From Fimbriimonadaceae bacterium (lineage in GTDB: Bacteria > Armatimonadota > Fimbriimonadia > Fimbriimonadales > Fimbriimonadaceae), in contig JAHBTB010000002.1 in NCBI GenBank assembly GCA_019638795.1, forward strand, positions 124,001 to 188,000: a DNA stretch of 64,000 bases, read 5' to 3'. The position numbers and the translations under genes are program-made. The notes beneath the pieces are model-generated. The model worked only from the letters and a program-made list of their open reading frames with translations, did no database searches and had not been told where the DNA came from. Below, one piece after another: positions 53,772 to 63,450 of the stretch. The stretch's first letter is position 1, and every line of letters begins with the position of its first letter.

Positions 53772-56700
53772 TCTTTCGTCACCGTTTCGTCGAGGTTGAG
53801 CAGGGTGCTGGCGGTCACCGCGTAGGCGGCGAGGGTCGGCCGGTCGAGACTCGGGTCCGGCAGCTTGTCGCCCTCGGCAAGGATCTTGTCGGCTTCACGG
53901 GGAGCAGCCCGGTACTTGGCGATCCGCGATTCCAAACCCTTGTCCAAGACAGCGACCTCCTGGGCGGTGGGCTTACGGCTGAGGACAAGCTGGAACCCAT
54001 AGGCGATCCGCGACGCCGCGGTCGGCCCCCCTTCCCGGAGCATCCGCTCGGCCAGCACTCGGGAGGCCTCGACATACGTGACGTCGTTCATCAGGGTCAG
54101 GGCCTGGAGAGGCGTGTCCGTCCGGGCGCGGTGCACCCGGCAGGTCTCGCGCGACGGCACGTCGAACAGCAGCATGTTCGGTGGGGCCGCGGTCCGCTTC
54201 CAGATCGTGTAGAGGCTCCGCCGGTACAGCCCGTCGCCGGTGTCGTGCTTGTAGTTGCGGAGGTTGCCGTAGACGTTGGTCTCGTCCCAGACGCCGTCTG
54301 GCATGTAGGGCCGCACCGACTCTCCCCCGATCTTCTCGACGAGGAGCCCACTGACATAGAGCGCCTGGTCGCGGATGACCTCGCCCTTGAGGCGGAAACG
54401 GGGGCCACGCGAGACCAGCTTGTTGTCAGGGTCCTTCTCGCGCTTCAGCGGCGAGACGACGGAGGACTGGCGGTATGCCGCGCTCGTCACCAGCTCGCGC
54501 CACATCGCCTTCAAATCCCACTTCAGTCTCACCAACTCTGTGGCGAGCCAGTCGAGCAGCTCTGGGTCGGTCGGGTAGTCGGCCCGGGTGCCAAAGTCCT
54601 CGATCGTCCCGACGATCCCGTTGCCGAACAGCCGTTCCCACATCCGGTTCACCGTCACGCGGGCGGTGAGGGGGTTGTCGGGCGACACGATCCAGTAGGC
54701 GAGGCCGAGCCGGTTGTTCGGGACTCCCTTGGGCATGGGCGGCAGGAACGAAGGCAGACCGGCGGTGACCTTCTCGCCGTGGTGGTCGTATTGGCCTCGC
54801 TCAAGGACAAAGCAGTCGCGGGGCTTGGGCATCTCGGCCATCACCATCACGTTGGGGACCGCCGCGTTGATCTCGTCGCGTTCGCGCACGGCCGCGGCCC
54901 GCTGTTTGTCCCGGGCGGCGAACCCGGGGTCAGTGGCCAAGCAATAGAAGCGGGCCATCTCGCGCTTCTGGGCCGGGGTGCGCTTACTCGGGTCGACGGA
55001 GACGACGGGCAGGGCCGGTGACGTCGAGGCCAGTGTGGCGGCTTCGGCGGGGGTGAGCGCGCGGTTGAAGACCGCCACGTCGTCGACAGCGCCGTCGAAC
55101 TGCTCCGAGTCGGTGCGACGCCCGACCCGGGTGTCGACGGTCGTCCGCGTCGTGGCAGACAAGGTGTCCATGTCCACGTTCAGGGCCACCGGTCGACCGT
55201 TGATGTACATCTTCATGCCGGCGGCCTTGGAAGAGCCGTCATAGGTGACGACCAGGTGCGACCATGCGTTCTTCGGGATGGTCTCCTTTGCCGAGACCTT
55301 CAGCGCGTTCTCCGGCCACTTGTTGATGATATGGGCCTGCGGCCGGCCACCGACCACCGAGCACTCCCACCCACGGAACCCGTTGTTCGAGTCCATTCGG
55401 GCGAGCGGCGCGCCCTCCCCGCTCCGGGGGTCGACCCACAGGGCGAAGCTGAACGGCTGGTCTCGTTCAAAGTCGCCGACCTGTCCCAGGTTGACGAATC
55501 CCTTGGCACCCGTCGTCACCGCCCCGGTGGCCCGGCCGGGCCCATAGCTGACCTCACCTTCGGCCTTGCCCGTCCCCGGCACAAGGCGGTACCGGGCGAC
55601 CAGGCCGTCCTTGACCTCGCCCAGAAGGTTGGCGGGACGCCACGCCGCGGCGACGGACTCCTTCTTTGCCGCCTCGGCGTCGAGCCACGCGTCCAACTGG
55701 TCGACGACCTTGCCCAAGTGGGCCAAGCGGGCGGACTGCGCTTTGGTCGGGGCAGGCATGGTCGGCGGATGGTTGACCGGGCGCTCCTCACCTGTCCCCG
55801 ACTCGGGGACGTTGTTGAAGTAGGCGAAGAGACGATAGAAGTCCTTCTGGCTGATCGGGTCGTACTTGTGGTCATGGCACCGGGCACAGCCGGCCGTGAG
55901 CCCGAGCCACGTGGCCGAGGTGGTCTCGACCCGGTCGATGACGGTCTCGACCCGCCATTCTTCGGCAATGACGCCGCCCTCTGTGTTGATCCGGTGGTTC
56001 CGGTTGAATCCCGTGGCCAACCTCTGCTCCATCGTCGCGTTGGGCAGGAGGTCTCCGGCGAGCTGTTCGACCGTGAACTGGTCATACGGCATGTTCTTGT
56101 TGAAGGCGTCGATGACCCAGTCACGCCACCGCGATTGGAAGCGTTGGAAGTCGGCCTGGTAGCCGTTGCTGTCGGCATACCGGGCGTAGTCCATCCAGTC
56201 CATCGCCATCCGCTCGCCATAGCGGGGCGAGGCGAGCAACCGGTCGACGACCTTCTCATAGGCGTCGGGCGACTTGTCGTTGACGAACGCGTCGACTTCC
56301 GCCGGGGTGGGCGGCAGTCCGGTGAGGTCGAGCGACACCCGGCGGACGAGGGTCGGACGGTCGGCCTCGCCTTCGGGCGAGAGGCCGTGGGCCTCCAGGT
56401 TCGCGAGGACGAAGCGGTCGATCGCGTTCTTGGGCCAAGAGCTTTCCTTGACGGTAGGCAAGGGGGGCCGGACTGGCTTGACAAAAGCCCAGTGCTCCTT
56501 GTACTCCGCCCCCTGCTCGATCCAGTCACGGAGTGTCTGCTTCTCTTCTTTGCCCAGCTTCTTGTGCGAGCTGGGGGGCGGCATGACGACGTTTTCGTCC
56601 GTCGCCATGATCCGCTTGATCAGTTCGCTCTCGTCGGGCTTGCCCGGGACGACGCCTCGTTTGCCGTCCGGTAACTGCTTGGTCGCCCCGGCGAAGGTGT

Positions 56701-56896
56701 CCAGCCGGAGGCCGCCCGCACCCTCTCCCGAGCTCGGCCCATGGCAATCGACACACTTGCCCAATATCTGGCGGACGTCGCGGTTGAACTCGACTTTGTC
56801 CGGCTTCTTGGTCTGTGCCGACGGAAGGACCACGGCCACGGCCAAAGCCCCCGTTCCCGCCGCCAAAGCCGTCAAGGAGCCCAACCTGCTGCACAT
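53768..56896 (-). CDS. PSD1 / planctomycete cytochrome c domain protein (DUF1549, LamG, DUF1553)
   Basis: A 1042-residue secreted protein. After a signal (LAAGTGALAVAVVLPSAQ) comes a cytochrome-c-like domain with the heme motif CVDCH at 48-52, then DUF1549 (about 150-380, WMDYARYADSNGYQADF), a concanavalin/LamG-like domain (about 450-650) and DUF1553 (about 735-990, ARVTVNRMWERLFGNGIV). The LamG insert may bind polysaccharide. TAAACT ends six bases before the ATG. Members are abundant in polysaccharide-degrading marine bacteria; the reaction is not known. Confidence 0.93.
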   Translation of the reverse strand: MCSRLGSLTALAAGTGALAVAVVLPSAQTKKPDKVEFNRDVRQILGKCVDCHGPSSGEGAGGLRLDTFAGATKQLPDGKRGVVPGKPDESELIKRIMATDENVVMPPPSSHKKLGKEEKQTLRDWIEQGAEYKEHWAFVKPVRPPLPTVKESSWPKNAIDRFVLANLEAHGLSPEGEADRPTLVRRVSLDLTGLPPTPAEVDAFVNDKSPDAYEKVVDRLLASPRYGERMAMDWMDYARYADSNGYQADFQRFQSRWRDWVIDAFNKNMPYDQFTVEQLAGDLLPNATMEQRLATGFNRNHRINTEGGVIAEEWRVETVIDRVETTSATWLGLTAGCARCHDHKYDPISQKDFYRLFAYFNNVPESGTGEERPVNHPPTMPAPTKAQSARLAHLGKVVDQLDAWLDAEAAKKESVAAAWRPANLLGEVKDGLVARYRLVPGTGKAEGEVSYGPGRATGAVTTGAKGFVNLGQVGDFERDQPFSFALWVDPRSGEGAPLARMDSNNGFRGWECSVVGGRPQAHIINKWPENALKVSAKETIPKNAWSHLVVTYDGSSKAAGMKMYINGRPVALNVDMDTLSATTRTTVDTRVGRRTDSEQFDGAVDDVAVFNRALTPAEAATLASTSPALPVVSVDPSKRTPAQKREMARFYCLATDPGFAARDKQRAAAVRERDEINAAVPNVMVMAEMPKPRDCFVLERGQYDHHGEKVTAGLPSFLPPMPKGVPNNRLGLAYWIVSPDNPLTARVTVNRMWERLFGNGIVGTIEDFGTRADYPTDPELLDWLATELVRLKWDLKAMWRELVTSAAYRQSSVVSPLKREKDPDNKLVSRGPRFRLKGEVIRDQALYVSGLLVEKIGGESVRPYMPDGVWDETNVYGNLRNYKHDTGDGLYRRSLYTIWKRTAAPPNMLLFDVPSRETCRVHRARTDTPLQALTLMNDVTYVEASRVLAERMLREGGPTAASRIAYGFQLVLSRKPTAQEVAVLDKGLESRIAKYRAAPREADKILAEGDKLPDPSLDRPTLAAYAVTASTLLNLDETVTKE

Positions 56897-56952
56897 GGTC
56901 TCAGTTTAGCCAGGCTTTGCTACGCTTTGGAGTCTGGAAAGTGTCAACGTCT

Positions 56953-57711
56953 CTAGAACTGGTCGGTCATGAACATCTGGGGTTTCCGTGAAAATCCCCG
57001 GCCCATGAGCCAGAGTTCGTGCCGGGGCGGCCCGGCCGGGACGGCCACGACATCGAGCATCCCTCTGGTCCCTACCCACTGGCTGCCCGGCATGACCGGC
57101 CACCGCGCATAGCGGTTGTTGACCACCGCCTCCCGACAGACCATCGCCTCGTGGCAGATGTAGCCGCCGTCAAACGGCTCGCATGGGCGGGAGACCCATT
57201 CCCAATAGCGCCACCGCTGGTCGTCCCGGCGGAGCCTGTCGGGACTCTGTTCGGCCCACTCGGCATAGACATGCCTCACCTCGTCGTTCGACAAGGCGTG
57301 GGTCTCGGCTTGGTGCATGTCGATTTCGATGTCGCATCGGACGACCTCGTCGATGACTTGGAACCCGACCTTTTCGTAGACTCTGGCCCGTTCGGCAAAG
57401 AGTAAGGCCGGGCCCGCTCCGGCGAGGGCGGCCTCGACGAGCCCGCCAGCCAACCCTTGTCCCCGCGCGTCGGGCAGCGTCGCGACACCGGCGATGCCGT
57501 CGGCCTCGCCCCAACCAAAGTGGAGCGGCGTGGTCGTCAGGATCGACACCAGCCGTCCGCCCTCGAACGCGGCCCACTTGCGGTCAAGGTCGAAGAACGG
57601 TTCGCTGAAGAACACCAGCCGGGCGCGGTCTTGGTCCAGTTCGAAAACCTCGCACAACACCGACAAGAACGCCTCCTCCTCGCCGGGGCGGATCGGCCTG
57701 AACTCCCTCAA
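56953..57711 (-). CDS. GNAT-family N-acetyltransferase (Eis-like N-terminal half)
   Basis: A 252-residue protein with the acetyl-CoA loop in ATLPDARGQGLAGGLVEAAL at about 76-95 (R-G-Q-G-L-A) and FAERARVYEKVGFQVI later, as in Eis/Rv0428c-type acetyltransferases. The SCP2-like C-terminal domain of full Eis is missing. Its ATG overlaps the cdaR stop (ATGA), so it is cotranscribed with the c-di-AMP genes. Substrate unknown. Confidence 0.85.
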   Translation of the reverse strand: MREFRPIRPGEEEAFLSVLCEVFELDQDRARLVFFSEPFFDLDRKWAAFEGGRLVSILTTTPLHFGWGEADGIAGVATLPDARGQGLAGGLVEAALAGAGPALLFAERARVYEKVGFQVIDEVVRCDIEIDMHQAETHALSNDEVRHVYAEWAEQSPDRLRRDDQRWRYWEWVSRPCEPFDGGYICHEAMVCREAVVNNRYARWPVMPGSQWVGTRGMLDVVAVPAGPPRHELWLMGRGFSRKPQMFMTDQF

Positions 57712-58646
57712 CCCCTCTTCCCCTGGGGCTTAGCGGCCGGTGGCGTCGGCGGCGGAGCGGCAGGGTCGGGGACCACCTTCACCGTCACCTCGACCTCGTT
57801 CGGGCTGAACAAGCGGACACCCTCGGGCAAGATGACCTTGACCTTGACGGTCACGTCGGCACTCGCGTTCTCAATATGGACAGACTCGGTGGACAGGCTC
57901 GCCAAGGTGGACGCCAGCTCGGGCGGCACCTGGGCCTTGAGGACGGGCGGCTTGATCGTCGTCCCCGCGTATTTGAACCCCTTGGCCGGCTGGCCAAAGA
58001 GGGACGGCGCCACAACCAATGACCGCGGGCCCAGGGAAAGGAGGTTGGCGTCGATCTCGACGGTGTCGGGTTCCACGACCAAGGCAGTGACCGGCTTGCT
58101 CTCGCGGTCCAGAAGCTCGACCTTCCACCTCGTCTCTTGCCCCTCCGCCTCCTTGTTCAGGTCGTAACCGACCACGGCCCGGGCGACCTGCGCCACCACC
58201 GACTCGGGCCCGCGGACAAGCACTTTGGGCGGCACCGTGCCTGCGGTGAGACCCTCCGGGCCGGGTTGACGGAACTCGACGGCGAAGGTGGCGCGGACCT
58301 CCTTCTCCAGGCTGATGCGTTTGATCGCGTCTCGCGGCGTGTAGGTGAGGTCGAGGTCTTTGGGGCCCTGCACCATGATCCTTGCGTTGACGTTGCCTTC
58401 ACCATAGCCGGTGACGTTGGCAAACGCCCGCAGGTCTTGTTCGCGCAGGCGGTCCATGGAGGCCTGGCTACCCGTCACGTCCACGCTCACCACCGCAGGC
58501 GGATAGACGGCGGCGATCCCGTCACGGGTCTCGATGGTCAAGGGCACGTTGAAGACCTTGTTGCGCGTCGGCTCGCCGACGGCCAGCCACATGAGGATCG
58601 TCAGGACGAACGACAGGAGGAACAGGGCGATGTCTTGCCGCTTCAT
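57708..58646 (-). CDS. cdaR: YbbR-domain regulator of diadenylate cyclase (CdaR-like)
   Basis: A 312-residue protein with an N-terminal membrane helix (ALFLLSFVLTILMWLAV) and three or so extracytoplasmic YbbR repeats (VPLTIETRDGIAAVYPPAVVSVDVTG is the first). The tail is Pro-rich. CdaR binds and modulates the membrane diadenylate cyclase. It overlaps cdaA by four bases (ATGA), the conserved order in Firmicutes and other phyla. No glmM, usually the third gene, is adjacent. Confidence 0.88.
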   Translation of the reverse strand: MKRQDIALFLLSFVLTILMWLAVGEPTRNKVFNVPLTIETRDGIAAVYPPAVVSVDVTGSQASMDRLREQDLRAFANVTGYGEGNVNARIMVQGPKDLDLTYTPRDAIKRISLEKEVRATFAVEFRQPGPEGLTAGTVPPKVLVRGPESVVAQVARAVVGYDLNKEAEGQETRWKVELLDRESKPVTALVVEPDTVEIDANLLSLGPRSLVVAPSLFGQPAKGFKYAGTTIKPPVLKAQVPPELASTLASLSTESVHIENASADVTVKVKVILPEGVRLFSPNEVEVTVKVVPDPAAPPPTPPAAKPQGKRG

Positions 58647-59482
58647 GGCTTGGGCGCCTCCACTTCGTCGAGCAACTCTCTTCTCAGGAAAGCCCTCAGG
58701 TCCTGGATATGCTCGATATCGACGAGTTTCCCGTCGTACGCGACACTGATCCGGCCGCGCTCCTCACTGACGATGACCACGATGCAGTCGGTCACCTCTG
58801 AAATGCCAAGACCCGCCCGGTGCCGAAGATGCTTGTTCCGGTCGACCTTGGCGCTCTCGCTGAGCGGCAACCGGCAACCGGCCGCCAAGATCACGTCACC
58901 GCGGATGACGACGGCACCGTCATGGAGCGGGTTCTCGCCGTAAAAAATCGTCTCCAGCAGGGTCGTCGTCGCCAAAGCCTCGACGCGGACCCCGTTGGCG
59001 ACGACGTCGTCGAGCCGGGCGCTCCGTTCACGCTCGATGACGATCAGCGCGCCGGTGTGCGACTTGGCCAGTGAGTCCGCGGCCAAGACGACGTCCTCAA
59101 AGCTGGGCTTGGCGTGGGGGGCGCCACCCGTGAGGAACCGCGCCGACAACTTCTCGTTCCAAAAACCCAGCCGCGCCAATCCTTCGAGGGCTTGGCGGAG
59201 TTCGGGAAGAAAGAGGACGACGACGGCCACGGGGGCGAGTACCGACGCCTTGTCCAGCAAGGTGTGAAGGGTCCGGAGGTGCAGCCGGTCGCTGACCAGA
59301 TAGACGACGACAAAGATCCCGATCCCGAACAGGATGCTCCAGGCCCGGCGTCCCTGGACGAGCTTGAGAAGGCGGAACAGGATGAACGCGACCAACAGGA
59401 TGTCGATCCAGTTGATGAGGGCGTCGGCGGGGTTCCAGAGCCCGGAAAGGCGGGCCCGCAGGGCGTTCAGCTCTTCGTTCAA
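58643..59482 (-). CDS. cdaA: Diadenylate cyclase (CdaA)
   Basis: A 279-residue enzyme making c-di-AMP. Three transmembrane helices (about 22-45, 48-65, 83-98) precede the DAC (DisA_N) domain with LHDGAVVIRGDVILAAGC and KHLRHRAGLGISE, the DGA and RHR motifs that bind ATP; these are intact. The start appears to be TTG with TAAACT ten bases upstream and no Shine-Dalgarno. C-di-AMP usually controls potassium and osmolyte homeostasis and wall tension. Confidence 0.93.
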   Translation of the reverse strand: MNEELNALRARLSGLWNPADALINWIDILLVAFILFRLLKLVQGRRAWSILFGIGIFVVVYLVSDRLHLRTLHTLLDKASVLAPVAVVVLFLPELRQALEGLARLGFWNEKLSARFLTGGAPHAKPSFEDVVLAADSLAKSHTGALIVIERERSARLDDVVANGVRVEALATTTLLETIFYGENPLHDGAVVIRGDVILAAGCRLPLSESAKVDRNKHLRHRAGLGISEVTDCIVVIVSEERGRISVAYDGKLVDIEHIQDLRAFLRRELLDEVEAPKP

Positions 59483-59539
59483 GCTCGCCGCCAGTTTAGC
59501 TTAGTCCAGCCTCGGCCGACCCCCGACTCGACGCCACGC

Positions 59540-59545
59540 CATAAT
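59540..59545 (+). promoter_or_regulatory. Candidate -10 of pheA
   Basis: CATAAT ends seven bases before the GTG start at 59553, without a Shine-Dalgarno. The divergent cdaA hexamer TAAACT (59493-59498 on the minus strand) lies in the same 70-base spacer. Confidence 0.5.
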
Positions 59546-59552
59546 CTTCCTC

Positions 59553-60650
59553 GTGGACGAGCCGCCTCTGAGGTCACTGGACGAGGTCCGCGCCGACATC
59601 GACGCGGTCGACGACGCGCTGGTCAAGGCCCTCGCGCGGCGGACGGCCCTGACCCAGGAAGTCGGGCGCATCAAGGGCGGCGACAACCGACCTTTCTTCA
59701 CCCCCGAACGAGAACGGCAGATCTACGAGAAGTTGTCCAAGGTCGAGTCAGGAGCCCTTAAGAAATCCCACCTGATCGCTATCTTTCGGGAGATCATCTC
59801 CGCGGGCCGGGCGGCAGAAAAGACCCTGACGATCGCTTTTTGGGGCCCGGTGGGGACGTACAGCCACCAAGCCGCGGTGGAGACGTTCGGGCGGAGCGTC
59901 GAACTGCTGCCGGTCGACTCGATCCGCGAGGTGTTCCTTGCCGTGGACCATGGGCAGGCCGACTACGGCCTAGCTCCCATCGAGAACTCCACCGCCGGCG
60001 TCATCCCCGAGACCCTCGACATGTTTCCTTCGACTAACGTCAAGATTTGCGCTGAGACATTTATTGAAGTCCACCACCACCTCGGGTCACGGGCGCGGTC
60101 TTTGGCCGATGTGAAGCGGGTGTACGCGGGGCCCCAGCCCGCCGCCCAGTGCCGCCACTGGCTGCGTGAGCACGTCCCCCACGCCGAAGTCGTGGACATG
60201 GCCCCGACCGCCCGCGCGGCCGAGAAGGCCCTCGAGGACCACACCGGGGCGGCCATCGCCAACCGCCTGTGCTTGGAGACTTACGACCTCGACGTCCTTG
60301 CCGACCACATCGAGGACCAGAGCAACAACCGCACGCGGTTCGTCGTCCTCGGCCATAACACGCCAGCCCCGAGCGGCTCGGACAAGACGACCCTGATGTT
60401 CAACCTCCGCAACCGGCCGGGCGAGCTTTACGCGGTGTTGGGTTCGTTCAAAAAGCATGGTGTCAACCTGCTCATGATCGAGTCGCGGCCCGCCCAGAGG
60501 GCGGCGTTCGAGTACATCTTCTACGTTGACTGCGGGGGCCATCACACCGAACCCCACGTGGCGGACGCTCTGGCCGAGATCCGCGAAGAGGCGATGGAGA
60601 CCGTCGTGCTCGGCAGCTACCCCAGCCACGACCCGAACCTGTCGAACTAG
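59553..60650 (+). CDS. pheA: Bifunctional chorismate mutase / prephenate dehydratase
   Basis: A 365-residue enzyme of phenylalanine synthesis. The AroQ chorismate mutase domain spans 5-90 (LDEVRADIDAVDDALVKALARR, with K in GRIKGG). Prephenate dehydratase occupies 95-275, including GPVGTYSHQAA and SNNRTRFVVLG with the catalytic Thr of the TRF motif. A C-terminal ACT domain (about 285-360, LRNRPGELYAVLGSFKKHGVNLLMIESRP) gives feedback control by phenylalanine. GTG start inferred to be leaderless. Confidence 0.95.
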   Translation: MDEPPLRSLDEVRADIDAVDDALVKALARRTALTQEVGRIKGGDNRPFFTPERERQIYEKLSKVESGALKKSHLIAIFREIISAGRAAEKTLTIAFWGPVGTYSHQAAVETFGRSVELLPVDSIREVFLAVDHGQADYGLAPIENSTAGVIPETLDMFPSTNVKICAETFIEVHHHLGSRARSLADVKRVYAGPQPAAQCRHWLREHVPHAEVVDMAPTARAAEKALEDHTGAAIANRLCLETYDLDVLADHIEDQSNNRTRFVVLGHNTPAPSGSDKTTLMFNLRNRPGELYAVLGSFKKHGVNLLMIESRPAQRAAFEYIFYVDCGGHHTEPHVADALAEIREEAMETVVLGSYPSHDPNLSN

Positions 60651-60822
60651 CCGGCCTGGGTCCTTTGACCGGGCTACTCACCGGTCCTTGTGCGGGGTTG
60701 TCTGGAACCTATGAGAAGGCCGACCGACCATCTGAGAGGCGCAACCGCAGAACTCCGGAACGTATGAGACGTCAGAGGCCGGTAAGGAGGGTTGCGGGGC
60801 ACGTCGGGCCACAGGGGAATCC

Positions 60823-61029
60823 ATGGAAATCAGGGACTACGAATCGGGCAAGCACCTGACCGACGTCGACATCGTTTTGTCGCGCGAGGAGGCCGAAGAA
60901 CTGAGCGCGTACTTGTCCCGCCTGCTCCTCCGCCCGGAGATCCGCACCGTCCACCTTTCCGAGATCAACGGGCTGATGCTCGAGCGTGAGTTGACGTTCA
61001 GCATCAAGTCTCAACCCTACGCCAGCTGA
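60823..61029 (+). CDS. Small protein of unknown function
   Basis: A 68-residue acidic protein: EIRDYESGKHLTDVDIVLS, then a Leu/Glu helix (REEAEELSAYLSRLLL) and a beta-like end. AGGGGAA lies just upstream of the ATG, a good ribosome site. It is 172 bases after pheA and ends before a strong hairpin. I do not recognise a family, but the ribosome site and balanced composition favour a real gene. Confidence 0.65.
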   Translation: MEIRDYESGKHLTDVDIVLSREEAEELSAYLSRLLLRPEIRTVHLSEINGLMLERELTFSIKSQPYAS

Positions 61030-61040
61030 GGCCCGCAAAC

Positions 61041-61078
61041 GAGAAATCCCCTGCCCCCCTAAGGGCAGAGGACTTCTC
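61041..61078. terminator. Bidirectional hairpin between the small gene and the PEP-CTERM gene
   Basis: A 16-base near-perfect inverted repeat (61041-61056 with 61063-61078, two mismatches) lies between convergent genes. It is rich in A/T at the outer ends, as expected of an intrinsic terminator working both ways. Confidence 0.75.
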
Positions 61079-61093
61079 AAGGCCGGTTGCCCG

Positions 61094-61738
61094 TCAGGCC
61101 TTGCGGCGTCGGGCGGCGAAGACGCCGGCCAAGGTGAGACCAGCGAGGGTAAACGGCTCGGGCACCGACTCAGTCCGGATGCTGAAGTCGTCGACAATGA
61201 AGGCGTTGTCGTTGTAGCCCGTCTCCGGCGACTCCTTGATCTCCAACCGCAGCGCGTTGCCCGTCCCGACAAAGTTGAACGACTCGTTGTGGACGTCGCT
61301 GTCGGGCTGGCCAAAGTTGCCGTGGTAGATGGTGTTTAAGGTGACCAGGTCGGTCAGGGAGACGTCAAGCTTGGGCACGTCGTTCTCGTACCAAATCTTC
61401 CAACTGAAGGAAAGGGTGTTTTGCGAGCCCAGGCCAGGGGTGACGTCCTGGTAGATGTCGACGTTGTGCCCGTTGTAGCCTTCTCCGTCGGTGTTCAGGC
61501 TATACGTCCCGCTGATGTAGGGGTAGCCGTGGTTGTGGATGGTGGCGGCATGACCGTCGGCGATGGTCCAGCCCGGGATGTCGGCGCCGGTGAAGGCCGT
61601 GTAGCTCCCGTCGTGGGAGATACCGCCGTTCCAGTTGGGCTGGTCTTCGAAGCCGCCGTTGACGACGAGTTCGGTCGCGCTCGCTTGGGCGGCAAAGGCC
61701 ACAGCGAGGACCGACAAGGCAAGAGTGTGTTTGTACAT
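61094..61738 (-). CDS. PEP-CTERM sorting-domain protein
   Basis: A 214-residue secreted protein with signal LALSVLAVAFAAQASA and C-terminal sorting signal VPEPFTLAGLTLAGVFAARRRKA, recognised by exosortase. The mature part begins ELVVNGGFEDQPNWNGG and has a carbohydrate-binding-module-like beta sandwich (NGGFE start, WTIADGHAATIHNHG, LRLEIKES, DNAFIVDDFSI), a type often seen in PEP-CTERM surface proteins. GAGG lies eight bases before the ATG, so it is leadered. The exosortase gene is not in the window. Confidence 0.93.
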   Translation of the reverse strand: MYKHTLALSVLAVAFAAQASATELVVNGGFEDQPNWNGGISHDGSYTAFTGADIPGWTIADGHAATIHNHGYPYISGTYSLNTDGEGYNGHNVDIYQDVTPGLGSQNTLSFSWKIWYENDVPKLDVSLTDLVTLNTIYHGNFGQPDSDVHNESFNFVGTGNALRLEIKESPETGYNDNAFIVDDFSIRTESVPEPFTLAGLTLAGVFAARRRKA

Positions 61739-61893
61739 AGCGCGTCCTCTACAGTGAAGCGGCCCAAGGGCCGATCGGGATCACTGAAGTGTAGCGATAA
61801 AACACGACATGAAATGTGCCAATTTGGGGCCTTCTCGCATGAATACGGGCATTAAGCGTTACGTGGTGGATTTCTTGTAACGTTCAGGCTCGA

Positions 61894-63450
61894 CTAGGCG
61901 AGGACGAACTCCCTCAGCGCCAAGGGCACGGTGGCGTCGAAGCCCACGACGTCGAGGGTCCCCAGGTCGGCCGGGTCGGCCACGTTGAACCGGCTGGCGC
62001 ACATCCCCACGACGACCAACTTGGCGGGGACACCGGTCTTCTGGCGGTACTCCTCTAGGGCCTGGACCGGGTGGACGTCCCCGTACACAGGCTCGTTGTC
62101 GGTGTAGACGACAAAGACGTCGGCCATGACCTTGTTCTTGGCCGCCCACACCATTGGCAAGGCGCAATCGGTACCCCCGAAGTTTCGGGCCTGGGTGTGC
62201 GCCATGGCGTCGGACAGATTGGTCCGGCGCGTGAAGGGCAGGCGGCTGAAGGATTCGGCGAACGCCATCGGGGTGACTTCGGACTCCGTCGCCATCGTCA
62301 CCAACGCCATCGCCGTCGCCGCCTCGCAGGCCGAGAGCGGGGTGCCGCCCACCGTCGCCCAGTTCATCGACCCGGACACGTCGATCCCAAGCACATACCG
62401 CCTGCCGGTCGGTTCGACCGCCTCGAACGACCGGTAGAACGCGGCGTCAAGGGCGTCGACGACCTCCGGCACGGCGTTCCACTGCCGGTCGCCCTGGCGA
62501 TAGACCTTCAGCCCGGTCAGGAGGGTGACCGGATGGACACGGGCCACTTTGATGCGTTGGAAGTCGTCGAGCCGCCGCACGACCTCCCTCACCGCGTGCG
62601 ATCCCGCGCCAAGCAAGCCGACCTGAGACATGTTGCCCAGGTTCCGCACCATGGCGGCGAGGGGCATGTTGGCCAGCAGGGCTTCCCACACTTCCGCACA
62701 GTTCAGGAGCGACGCCGGGACGCATTCCCGGGGCAGGTCATGCTCGCGCACAAGCTGGGCGGCCTCCCGGGCGTCGCTCGACCGCTTGAGACGCTCAAAC
62801 GCCTCCAGCCTGGGCTCGGCACCCACCAACTCCCCGTCCACGATCCATTTGTAAACCACCCGGTGGGCCTCGTCGACCGGCTTGGGATGGGCAAGGCGCA
62901 GGAGGTCGCGATGGCCCCAACCACCTCTCTGCTGGTACCGCATCGCCTGATAGGCGACGTCACCCGGGTCGGCCTCGTTGTACCAACGGCCGACCGCCGT
63001 GCGCATCGCCCGCCCCCAACCCCGCAGGCACTCGGCCTCGCTGACAAACTGGAACAGGTGGGTCCCCGTCCTCGCTACTTTGGGCAGGGCGGCAAAGGCC
63101 GACCTCCTCGTCTCCATATCTCCCAACGAGGCGGCCATGGCGAGGACGAACAGTCCGGGGCCAGGCTTGGGAGCCCGGCCCGACCGGGCCGTCTGCACAA
63201 CACGCTCGACGACCTTTCCGCCCTCCCCCTTGACGAGTTTGAGGGCGTTCTCGGCCTGTTCAAGAGTCAGGTCTTGCTCGTTGACATAGTAGGTGCCGCC
63301 CTCCGTGCCCAAGACCAAGAACCGGTCGAGCAACTTCCATTCGTCGGCCTGCAACACAAAACCGCCCACCGTGGGGTCGGCCTGGCTCCCGCCCGTCACG
63401 GGATGTCTCTTAGGGACCCTCTTGTCAGCAAAGTGCCGGGTGAACCGCAT
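61894..63450 (-). CDS. TROVE-domain Ro60-like RNA-binding protein (Rsr)
   Basis: A 518-residue orthologue of the Ro 60-kDa autoantigen. The HEAT-like TROVE ring spans about 25-345 and the von Willebrand A domain about 350-515, with an intact MIDAS motif DVSGS at 357-361, GGTDCALP and VYTDNEP. Bacterial Rsr works with Y RNAs and polynucleotide phosphorylase in RNA quality control and stress. AAGGAG lies about eight bases before the ATG. About 550 bases of apparently non-coding DNA lie upstream, the place where Y RNAs are often found. Confidence 0.9.
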   Translation of the reverse strand: MRFTRHFADKRVPKRHPVTGGSQADPTVGGFVLQADEWKLLDRFLVLGTEGGTYYVNEQDLTLEQAENALKLVKGEGGKVVERVVQTARSGRAPKPGPGLFVLAMAASLGDMETRRSAFAALPKVARTGTHLFQFVSEAECLRGWGRAMRTAVGRWYNEADPGDVAYQAMRYQQRGGWGHRDLLRLAHPKPVDEAHRVVYKWIVDGELVGAEPRLEAFERLKRSSDAREAAQLVREHDLPRECVPASLLNCAEVWEALLANMPLAAMVRNLGNMSQVGLLGAGSHAVREVVRRLDDFQRIKVARVHPVTLLTGLKVYRQGDRQWNAVPEVVDALDAAFYRSFEAVEPTGRRYVLGIDVSGSMNWATVGGTPLSACEAATAMALVTMATESEVTPMAFAESFSRLPFTRRTNLSDAMAHTQARNFGGTDCALPMVWAAKNKVMADVFVVYTDNEPVYGDVHPVQALEEYRQKTGVPAKLVVVGMCASRFNVADPADLGTLDVVGFDATVPLALREFVLA

